A DNA stretch of 64,000 bases. Origin: Zonotrichia leucophrys gambelii. Lineage: Eukaryota; Chordata; Aves; Passeriformes; Passerellidae. Made by a program: the position numbers and the translations under genes. A model generated the notes under the pieces. That model made no database searches and had not been told where the DNA came from. It saw only the letters and a program-made list of their open reading frames with translations. This document shows positions 35,287 through 42,771 of the stretch, in pieces; position 1 is the stretch's first letter, and the number at the start of each line of letters is the position of its first letter. The stretch is from NCBI RefSeq assembly GCF_028769735.1, contig NC_088178.1:18054357-18118356 (forward strand). The letters are read 5' to 3'.

Positions 35287-38200
35287 AAATAATTTAGCAG
35301 GAAAATAATTGGTATTGGAGTATAGAAATACTTGCCACTCTTGACTCATGTAGGAAAAGTATCTGTTTCCTTGACTATGTGTACTTGTATGGACTTGCTG
35401 ACTACTTCATATTCACATCATAAATTATGATAGCTCTGATTTGCCTTCACTTTAAAATGTAGTCTGTAGTTAAATGTTACTGATCGTACGAAACATAATT
35501 ATGTCTAAATTCCCACTTTGAGATTCTAATGAAAAAGCATTCATAATCTGTTCTATTTTCTACTAAAATATTTCTCTAATGATTGTAGTATATGCAGAAT
35601 GTAATATAGATACACATGTATCCAATTTCTTAACCATGATTGATGTAAATAGATTGGTGGTATTTGCAAAACACAAAGCAGGAAATTTGCTTGCTCCAGA
35701 CTAAACAGAAACAAGGAGTCCCAAGTTACTCCCATCAGCATTCAAACATGCACAGATGTAAAATAACTTGAGAGAGTGCACACAAAAAAGGGCTTTTTAA
35801 CCTGATATATTTAATGTGTTTTTTGAGATTGATTTATAAAACTACGTCTTAATGGTCCCCACCTCATGAAAGCCTATACAAGTTCACTAAAAAAATGGAG
35901 CATAGAAATTTACATTCAAAATATGAAAACAATGGTAACATAATGTAATTATGTGGAAACATCTGAATACAATTATAATAATAGAAATTAAGACAATGCA
36001 TGTCATTCCTGCCCCAGCATGTATAGTGGAGAATTTTTGGTTAGTATTTGAAGATCCACAGAGGTGTATGAAATATTTTGTGCAGAATCTACTTCTGAAA
36101 GATTTCAGGTAATATTTTGCATAGGTGCATCTTTATTCCTGTCTTACAAATGTCTGAAATTCATCCAGTATGCCTACCTTAAGTTATGCTATGCATTTAT
36201 ATTTAATTAGGTTTCGTTGATAATATTCATCTCTGAAACATTGCTTACATGTCTTAGGAAAAAGTTCCTCCACTCAGAAATAATAGGAAATCCCATAAAT
36301 GTGATGGTTTAGTTCATTGAAGTGCTGATGTCCCATCCCATCACAGTGCCCTTTAGTTTTTCTGTGTTCATTTGCCCTTCAGCATCAAACCTCCCAGCTC
36401 TGCTTCAGCCCATTGTTTCAGTTCCTGCTGCTTCCTGCAAGCACCCTTCCTGCTCTGGGCATGTTCTTCAAGAACAGGAAAGCCAAACAGCTCACAGGCT
36501 CAGCAGCCAAAGACCTTTCTTGCAGTGAACCTTGATGGAAAGGTCTATACATTTTTATCCTTTATGTATTTTGACTGAGATGTTCTAAGGCACCATGTGG
36601 CCACACAATATTAGCAATGAGAGGGAGGATTTATTAGGTACTACACATGATCTCAGTTTCAGGTAATCTGAAAACAGTGTAGTCATAGTTCTCTTGCTAT
36701 TAAAATCCAGGTCATAGTAAATAAGTGGTGGAAGGAAAGGCAGGAATTTAGGTGAGGGGCAGTGAAAGAAAATGGCTTACAGCAGAACCAAGAGCCTAAA
36801 TTGCAGATTACAGCTGGAAATCTGTTTCAGAAATCCTACACAAACACTAGTTGTTCTTGACAGTCACGGAGCACTTAAAAAAAAAAGGAAAAAAAAAAGA
36901 ATTTCTATTTCTCTCTTTGCTAATCTTCAATAATATTAGCTTTAATTATTATAATATCATTGGTGATTCATTGCTTATATTTTAAAAGTGTTAATTGGAA
37001 AACATACTATTTAACATCTATTTTTATATAGTTTTTAAACATACTTCCAAATATTTTAATTTGAATTCATTTCCCCAAATCACAGTTTTGCTGTTCTCTA
37101 TAAAAAGAGAGAGTTATGCTTTCACAAGCGTGATCCCATACAGGGCTTGCATACAAAAGGAAACTAAGCTAATACAAAACCACCATAGTATAAATTTAGG
37201 GTGTCATAGCAATAATGCTTTATTCAGACCTTATTATTCCAAGACAAAGGTGTTTTTTGCGGATTAGGGTAATGCACTTCTAAAATCCACACAAATATGT
37301 GAAGAAGGATAGCCTTTGGTGAATAGCTTTTCCACCCTAACCATACTGTACTTCTCCTCACATTTGTAAACCCTCAAAGTCTGATCCATATTTCTGTAAA
37401 AAGGGATGTGAAAAGTGGTATTCAACAGCAATGCAGCCTGACAATATCAAAATATTGCATCAAATGCATTCAGAAATTAATTAATTATGAAAAAATGGGG
37501 TTTTACAATGTTTTATAATGATGCCACACAGGTGCTTAAATTACTCTAGAAATCTGTGTCTTAAAAACATCTGCTTCTGTCTCCTTTGAAGTAGTCATAT
37601 TGGTAAAAAAATTACTACTGAATTAGCCTTCAAAGCTAATAGAGATGAATATAGCCCTGGTGGAGCACTATCACATGAAAAGGTGTCTACATCTCATAAA
37701 TATATACATGTTCTTCACCCTTAATACAACGGTGTCCTTGAGAGTGATATTACGGCTGGGTCATTAGCAGGTGTTTTGCATGAAAAGTGAGGATAAGAGA
37801 CATTACAGTAATTGGATCCCGAGCAATCTCATATTGTGAAGAATACTCTTCCAGGGAAACTTACGTGCACATCCACACCTGATGGTGAGTTCTTTTTTAA
37901 TGTTCTGTTGCATTCACAGCATTCAACTCGAATGGAGTATAAATGGCTCCATGTGGTGAACTTCATGACTTCCATGCTTGAAATTCTCCTCAACATCATC
38001 TGGAGAGGAAATTTTCACCTGAAGTCTGAGCTCTAATTCACGTGTCTGTTTGTGCACAAACAGAGTAGTGTCCCTCCCCAGCTGTACCCCTAAGTTCCCA
38101 TTGCTAAAGTTACAGGAGCAGATCTTGAAATGTTTCAATTACATTTGAAAAAATCTGGAAAGATCTCTGGGTATGGGACTCAATGTTTACTAGTATTTGG

Positions 38201-39393
38201 ATCTTTTGAAGGCTGATAATGATGTCAAAGAGAGAGCTCACATTTAAGCTTATTGTCCAAAGCAGACTTTGCAAGAGATTTCTCTCTATGTGCATCTTCT
38301 ACTGCAGCCTTTCCACTCAGGCAAAGCAATACAGACTTATTTCCCATTTTCGTTTATTTACTTTTATAGAAATTGCAAGCATTTAGTTTTTGATTCTCAT
38401 TTCTTTTTTTTTAATATGAAATTAATGATTGAAATTTGCCAGCAATTAAAAAACTGGTAAGGTACGCATCAAGTGATTGTGGATATATAGGGAAATAAAA
38501 TAAGAATGGAATTAAAAAAAAGCAGAGGCAAGGAAGGCATACAGTGTACCAGTGGAGAAACACCATCGACTTTTCTACATACAGAATTTAACCTCCCCTT
38601 TTGGAGGAAAGCACAAGCAGCTACTAGGAGACTGCTGATAGCTCTCCAGAAAATAAATGGATCTCCTCTTGCATATGAAGCAGATAACCTTGGCAGAAGA
38701 ATAAATGGGTTTCTACTGTCCATACTTGTATTAAACAGTTTCTAGGAATCACAAAAATTATATAACAGTCTCCTAGGACTAGCAAATGGATTAAACTGCA
38801 AGAAAAAGAAACTGCTATTAGCAAAGACATTATTGGTAGAACAAGCTCAGAAGAGAAGAGACAAAATGAGGATGGGGAAGGAAGAGGCTTGGAAAATCTC
38901 AAGTTGTGTTTCACAGAACTAAGTAACCACAGAGAAGAAGAAGCTGAGTTATGGAAAAGTCATGGTGAGGTAGATCACAGAAAGGAATTAGGCAATACAG
39001 GACAGTTAAAACGATGGCTGCAAAAAGTGCTTCAGGAGGACAAGTTTAGGAGCATGGAAACTTTCTGACTACAAAAACTGTCCCACTGCTGAAGGACAGG
39101 AATGGAGGGAAGGTATGAGATTTCTGAGTAAGGCTTGCCCAAGACAAATCATGAACATGACAAGATTTTCATCTGCTATAAATCCAGGATAGTTCAAACA
39201 CATAGTTTAAGCCACCTCATAGCTGAAGTTCCAACACCTCTTACAAAGAAGTCCATTCACACTACGAATCCACAGTTATCACCAGGTAATTAAACAGATA
39301 AGAACAGCCTTGACCCAGGGAGAATAAAAATAACAAGTTCCTGAGTGTAGAGAGCCTTATTCCACACTGAGTTTCATGAAGCACTTTTCAGCC
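35287..39393. other. AT-rich DNA, no gene seen
   Basis: No gene is recognised. A-rich runs lie at about 36876-36899. From 38500 to 39060 is a purine-rich patch with several open frames (up to 96 codons) that I could not relate to any family. It borders the retrovirus but shows no similarity to its internal sequence. Confidence 0.4.
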
Positions 39394-39800
39394 GAGAAAT
39401 GTCGGATCTCAAAATCTCAGCCCTGAGATGCTGAGCCTCCGAGACCAGCTTGGGGGTCTCGGGAGTCCTGGAATGTTGCCAGAAGTGTCTGGTAGCTGGA
39501 CTTTAACCCTACACAGGAGACGACAAGGATGAGGGCTTCACAGGGCCTCACCGGGGTGAAGGGTGGAAAGATTAGTTAATTAGAGGGTGAGACACAAGGT
39601 TTAAGATTTATGTACAGGGGGGTTTAGAGGAGTAAGATGGAGGAATTGGGGTGTGTCCTGTCCTCCTCCTTCTTCCTCCTCTCCTCCATCTTCTTTGGCC
39701 ACGGTGGCACCTTTCTATTGGTTATTACTAAGAGTACACCGAGTTATAAGAATAGATGGTATTGGGGAAAAATGATAAATATTGTATACGTAGCAAAGGG

Positions 39801-39806
39801 TATAAA
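39801..39806 (+). promoter_or_regulatory. LTR TATA box
   Basis: TATAAA in the context AAAGGGTATAAAGATAG. It is conserved in position in all three LTRs of the window, about 100 bp before the poly(A) signal, as expected for U3 promoter and R. Confidence 0.85.
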
Positions 39807-39901
39807 GATAGGTGCCTGCCCCGGAGGGAGGGAGTGTGCCCATGGCTGACTGCTGTGCGGATCTCTGTTGAGCTGAAAGAACATCTTTTAGATAAACAAT
39901 T

Positions 39902-39907
39902 AATAAA
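39902..39907 (+). promoter_or_regulatory. LTR poly(A) signal AATAAA
   Basis: AATAAA in CAATTAATAAACATAAAA. The same signal lies at 42529-42534 in the 3' LTR and on the minus strand at 27793-27798 in the solo LTR. Confidence 0.85.
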
Positions 39908-40020
39908 CATAAAACCAGAAAGAAGAACTGAAGCCTCTTCTCGTCCTTTGATACGCGGGCTGCGTCAAGGCCACCTCCGGGCTCTCCAGGCCCCTCAAAC
40001 AGCCGAGATAAACCCAGACT

Positions 40021-40184
40021 TGGCGTCCCTGGACGGACCACGAACCACCACAACCTTTCGGGGAAGATAACCCAGACTTGGCGTTCCCTGGCTGGGCTCA
40101 ACCACCACAAAACCTTTCGGGGAAGATAAACCGGACATTTGGCTTCCACTGGGTGAGCTCTGACCACCACAACCTTTCGGGGGG
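40021..40184 (+). repeat. tandem array of three primer-site units antisense to tRNA-Asn
   Basis: Three units begin with TGGC at 40021, 40079 and 40140 (periods 58 and 61 bp). Each reads in order like the reverse complement of tRNA-Asn(GUU): TGG for the CCA end, then acceptor and T-arm sequence (unit 1 TGGCGTCCCTGG and CGAACCACCA; unit 2 CTGGGCTC-like; unit 3 CTGGGTGAGCTC), then AACCTTTCGG, which matches the variable loop plus the 3' side of the anticodon stem. Units 1 and 2 are followed by a copy of the LTR terminus (AGATAA...CCAGAC or CCGGACA). Different units keep different parts of the tRNA match intact, so together they support one origin. The tRNA comparison is from memory of the conserved vertebrate sequence. 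Confidence 0.82.
40140..40157 (+). other. primer-binding site, tRNA-Asn type
   Basis: TGGCTTCCACTGGGTGAG starts two bases after the 5' LTR's terminal CA, the normal place for a retroviral primer-binding site. Compared with the antisense 3' end of tRNA-Asn it has a G-to-T change, an inserted A and a G-to-A change. As the only unit outside the LTR repeat, it is the functional one by position. Similarity to the tRNA continues past the usual 18 bases to about 40180. Confidence 0.75.
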
Positions 40185-40440
40185 GCCACCACCACCTTCA
40201 AAGCCCTGAAAAAAAAAAAAAAAAGAGAGAAGAAGAGAAAAAAAGCCAGCAGAGACTGCAAAAAACCAGCAGTCACTGAGAATTCCACCTCTCAGTTTCT
40301 GCCGAAGAGAATTCGTAGCAGAACAGCCCGGACTGGAACCAGAAGGCGCCCTGGGTCCACCTCTCGTGATCTGCTGGACAGATCGAGACGTCCAGACTGC
40401 TCTGGCGACAGATTTGGTAAGAAAGCCTGAAAATAAGAAC

Positions 40441-40491
40441 ATGGGGGGCACACCTTCCCAGGAACAACGGGAAATTTTGTCCACCTTATAA
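40441..40491 (+). pseudogene. gag start remnant, terminated after 16 codons
   Basis: An ATG followed by Gly codons (MGGTPSQ...) lies about 300 bp past the primer site, where gag should begin. Met-Gly at the N-terminus is the myristoylation signal of matrix proteins. A TAA stops it at codon 17, and nothing recognisable as matrix, capsid or nucleocapsid follows. The tandem-repeat block starts about 27 bp later, so the rest of gag was probably lost in a rearrangement. It is identified by position and the Met-Gly start and not by family similarity. Confidence 0.5.
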
Positions 40492-40518
40492 GGTGTGACA
40501 CAAACATACAAAAATTAA

Positions 40519-40780
40519 TTAGCTCTGGCCTTAAAAGGCCAGGAAAGTAGACCCCCGAGACGCACCAGACGTCCGGGGGGGGGGCCCTCAAAAGAGGGGG
40601 GAGCAATGCAAGACTCCGGAAAAAATTAGCTCTGGCCTTAAAAGGCCAGGAAGGTAGACCCCCGAGACGCACCAGACGTCCGGGGGGGGGACTCTCTGAA
40701 AGAGAGGGGGGAGCAAAGCTCCAGGAAAGAAAAGATTAGCTCTGGCCTTAAGAAGCCAGGGGGAAATGCTCTTGGAAAAA
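40519..40780 (+). repeat. tandem repeat of ~107-110 bp, two and a fraction copies
   Basis: TTAGCTCTGGCCTTAA recurs at 40519, 40626 and 40736. The first two copies also share GTAGACCCCCGAGACGCACC and AGACGTCCGGGGGGG before diverging in G-rich ends; the third breaks off after about 30 bp. Each copy opens with TGGCCTTAAAAGGCCA (or a variant), which can fold into a 6-7-bp stem. Reverse-strand open frames across it come from the repetition. Confidence 0.9.
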
Positions 40781-40859
40781 AAAAAGAGCAAGAAATATTA
40801 TTAAAACACCCGGTCCCAAAACCCAAAAACCCTGGGAAACTCCCAAAAAAGCGTCCAGA

Positions 40860-41420
40860 AAGCCCAGAGAGCATGGAGGACTCAGGACCGAGGGGGGAGA
40901 GCAGGGGGGGAAGAAAAAGGGATCGGGGGAGGCGCTTTCTCGCGGCAGCCACGCGGCGGCAGAGCAGGCGGGGAGCGCGGCTGAAGAAAAAACTAGAGAC
41001 GCGTGTTCAGATACGGCTTTGCTAAGCTCAGGGCCGGGGGGTGCAGCGGCCCCGGGGGCCGGCAAGGTAGCAGAAAGGCGCGCGGTTGTGACGCAAAAAC
41101 CCGGAGCGAGTCGCGGCGGGCGCGGGTGCAGGCGGGAGCGGCCACACACGCTGACGAAAGGCCACACACACACACAGCGTCGGAGGAGGAGGAGACAGTC
41201 AGGGGCAGACCGAGGGGGGAAAATTCAGAGGCGGAATAAAAAGGGAGAGAAAAAAATTACCTCGGGAGAGACACAGAGCAGCTCGGAAAGCACGCATGCG
41301 CCGAGCGCGGGCGGGGGCGGGCCAGACCCCCGGTGACGTCTCAGGCGAGGAGGGGCCCTCTCCAGACTTGGTGCCTTTGGTAAAAACCCTCGGGGTCCTA
41401 AGCCTCTCCCCTCCCGGGGA
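40860..41420 (+). promoter_or_regulatory. CpG-rich, promoter-like block inside the provirus
   Basis: About 550 bp is far richer in G+C and CpG than anything else in the window. Near its end are an NRF1-like CGCATGCGCC (41293-41302), a GC box GGGGGCGGGCC (about 41314-41324) and a CRE-like TGACGTCT (41334-41341), plus a short CA run at about 41163-41177. No retroviral gene is recognisable, and open frames on both strands are Arg/Pro/Gly-rich, as expected of such composition. It may be the retroviral leader, or host promoter DNA carried by the element. Promoter activity is inferred from motifs only. Confidence 0.45.
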
Positions 41421-41486
41421 GGCTTGTGTGTTTTCTAACCCTATTGTCAGTTGAATCAAAAACTAGGTAACCCCTGAGTGCACGAC

Positions 41487-41732
41487 ATGCCAGATCGGTT
41501 CAGCAGAGCTACAGCATCATTTCGTAACAAGTCTGCAACTATCCAGCGATTTTCCTCAACAAGATATAAGAAGAAACGAATACTCAGACAAAAGTCGGGA
41601 CTCAGACTGCAAAGGACAACTCAGAAGAGAAACAAGAGAAACGAAAGACTCTGGGGGGTTTTTTCTCTTTGGGGTCTTGAATATTTCTGTATAAGAACGA
41701 AAGACTGGGAAGTTTTCTCCTTAAAGTCTTGA
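41487..41732 (+). CDS. unrecognised Arg/Lys-rich open frame, 81 codons
   Basis: The frame opens with ATG (MPDRFSRATASF...) 21 bp after a splice-donor-like CTAG|GTAACC (41463-41470) and runs to a TAA at 41732. Residues about 26-60 are strongly basic with clusters such as RYKKKR and KRNKRNER. The last third is built from a 56-bp tandem duplication and is more hydrophobic. I recognise no family. In some betaretroviruses a basic env leader or Rec/Rem-like protein occupies an equivalent position, and a nucleocapsid scrap is another option. It may equally be chance within a decayed region. Confidence 0.3.
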   Translation: MPDRFSRATASFRNKSATIQRFSSTRYKKKRILRQKSGLRLQRTTQKRNKRNERLWGVFSLWGLEYFCIRTKDWEVFSLKS

Positions 41733-41740
41733 ATTGCAAT
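41641..41740 (+). repeat. 56-bp tandem duplication in the provirus
   Basis: ACGAAAGACT occurs at 41641 and 41697. The two copies run in parallel through TTTTCTC, then CTTTGGGGTCTTGAAT versus CTTAAAGTCTTGAAT. The copies have diverged, so this duplication predates the last insertion. Confidence 0.8.
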
Positions 41741-41806
41741 AGGCAATAGAGTAAATTTACCTATTATAGGGAAAACTGACAAAGGATCATATATTGATCA
41801 GCTGGT

Positions 41807-42024
41807 AGATTTCTTTGACACTTCTCCCATTTGGAGAGGAATCTTAAGGGCAGATTTCTTTGACATTTCTCCTATTTGGAGAAGAATTTTAAGGGTAGGA
41901 TTTTATGTTTTAATAGTTTAGGATTTTATATTGTAATAGCTTTCCTAGTCCTCATCCATGTCGTCCCAGATGCCATGAATTGGATTGTAAAAGAGGTTTT
42001 CTTGGGGCAAACAGAAGGGGGAGA
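41807..42024 (+). pseudogene. env transmembrane-subunit remnant, frame broken
   Basis: The last ~200 bp before the 3' LTR still read as an envelope C-terminal end: an aromatic/acidic pre-membrane stretch, a long hydrophobic membrane span of about 20 residues (41905-41970) and a short polar tail that runs into the polypurine tract. A 45-bp tandem duplication (copies at 41808 and 41853, in phase) doubles the pre-membrane stretch. A 23-bp duplication (AGGATTTTAT at 41897 and 41920), not a multiple of three, puts the membrane span out of frame with what precedes it. The surface subunit, cleavage site and most of the transmembrane ectodomain are absent. Identification rests on position and hydropathy. 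It cannot make a functional envelope. Confidence 0.6.
42009..42024 (+). other. polypurine tract
   Basis: AAACAGAAGGGGGAGA directly abuts the 3' LTR start at 42025. A purine run here, interrupted by one C, is the plus-strand primer site used in reverse transcription, and it fixes the LTR boundary. Confidence 0.9.
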
Positions 42025-42765
42025 TGTCGGATCTCAAAATCTCAGCCCTGAGATGCTGAGCCTCCGAGACCAGCTTGGGGGTCTCGGGAGTCCTGGAATG
42101 TTGCCAGAAGTGTCTGGTAGCTGGACTTTAACCCTACACAGGAGACGACAAGGATGAGGGCTTCACAGGGCCTCACCGGGGTGAAGGGTGGAAAGATTAG
42201 TTAATTAGAGGGTGAGACACAAGGTTTAAGATTTATGTACAGGGGGGTTTAGAGGAGTAAGATGGAGGAATTGGGGTGTGTCCTGTCCTCCTCCTTCTTC
42301 CTCCTCTACTCCATCTTCTTTGGCCACGGTGGCACCTTTCTATTGGTTATTACTAAGAGTACACCGAGTTATAAGAATAGATGGTATTGGGGAAAAATGA
42401 TAAATATTGTATACGTAGCAAAGGGTATAAAGATAGGTGCCTGCCCCGGAGGGGGAGGGAGTGTGCCCATGGCTGACTGCTGTGCGGATCTCTGTTGAGC
42501 TGAAAGAACATCTTTTAGATAAACAATTAATAAACATAAAACCAGAAAGAAGAACTGAAGCCTCTTCTCGTCCTTTGATACGCGGGCTGCGTCAAGGCCA
42601 CCTCCGGGCTCCCAGGCCCCTCAAACAGCCGAGATAAACCGGACACTTGGCGTCCCTGGACGGACCACGAACCACCACAACCTTTCGGGGGAAGATAAAC
42701 CGGACATTTGGCGTTCCCTGGCTGGGCTCAACCACCAAAACCTTTCGGGGGAGATAACCCGGACA
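42025..42765 (+). repeat. 3' LTR (741 bp) with two captured primer-site units
   Basis: Matches the 5' LTR almost base for base: core to about 42645, TATAAA at 42426-42431, AATAAA at 42529-42534. It is followed by units starting TGGC at 42648 and 42709, and ends CCCGGACA at 42765 directly against AAGAAA, the partner of the 5' flank GAGAAA. The target-like flank falls after the second unit and not after the core, so both units are inside the LTR. Confidence 0.88.
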
Positions 42766-42771
42766 AAGAAA

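Larger units (their letters stand above)
39400..40137 (+). repeat. 5' LTR (738 bp) with two captured primer-site units
   Basis: Begins TGTCGG at the same point as the solo LTR family. The ~620-bp core (to about 40019) holds an ATTGG box near 39717, TATAAA at 39801-39806 and AATAAA at 39902-39907, placing R near 39830-39920. Two tRNA-related units (40021-40078 and 40079-40137) follow and belong to the LTR, because the same two units are also present after the 3' core, just before the host flank. It ends CCGGACA. Compared with the 3' LTR, the core differs by one substitution (39683 C versus 42308 A), a 2-bp difference in a G-run near 39825 and 1-2 bp indels near 39983 and 40013. Confidence 0.88.
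39400..42765 (+). mobile_element. young, internally deleted class II endogenous retrovirus
   Basis: A complete LTR-internal-LTR insertion of 3366 bp. The 5' LTR is 39400-40137, the internal part 40138-42024 and the 3' LTR 42025-42765. Flanks are GAGAAA (39394-39399) and AAGAAA (42766-42771), a 6-bp target duplication with one mismatch. The internal 1.9 kb has a primer-binding site, a gag start that stops after 16 codons, a CpG-rich middle, a degraded env transmembrane end and a polypurine tract. There is no trace of protease, reverse transcriptase, RNase H or integrase, so it can only have moved with enzymes supplied in trans. The LTR cores differ by about one substitution and a few small indels, which implies recent insertion. 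Confidence 0.93.

Noticed and set aside
39637..39849. Identical short plus-strand frames in both LTRs (also at 42262-42498) with a hydrophobic stretch
   Set aside because: They fall in U3/R over the ATTGG and TATA boxes. Their likeness only reflects LTR identity.
40021..40062. A genuine tRNA gene or tRNA-derived SINE
   Set aside because: Only the 3' half of tRNA-Asn is represented, in antisense, at the exact spot of a retroviral primer-binding site. There is no A box, D arm or anticodon loop.
39715..40170. 151-codon minus-strand open frame, the longest in the window
   Set aside because: It lies antisense across the LTR and the primer-site array and is explained by those repeats.
40021..40780. 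CRISPR-like array of direct repeats
   Set aside because: Repeats are adjacent or long tandem units inside a retrovirus, without uniform repeat-spacer structure, in a vertebrate-type genome.
40098..41175. Several 60-141-codon minus-strand frames rich in Pro, Ser and Phe
   Set aside because: They are antisense by-products of the tandem repeat and the CpG-rich block. Repeated peptide phrases in them come from the 107-110-bp DNA repeat.
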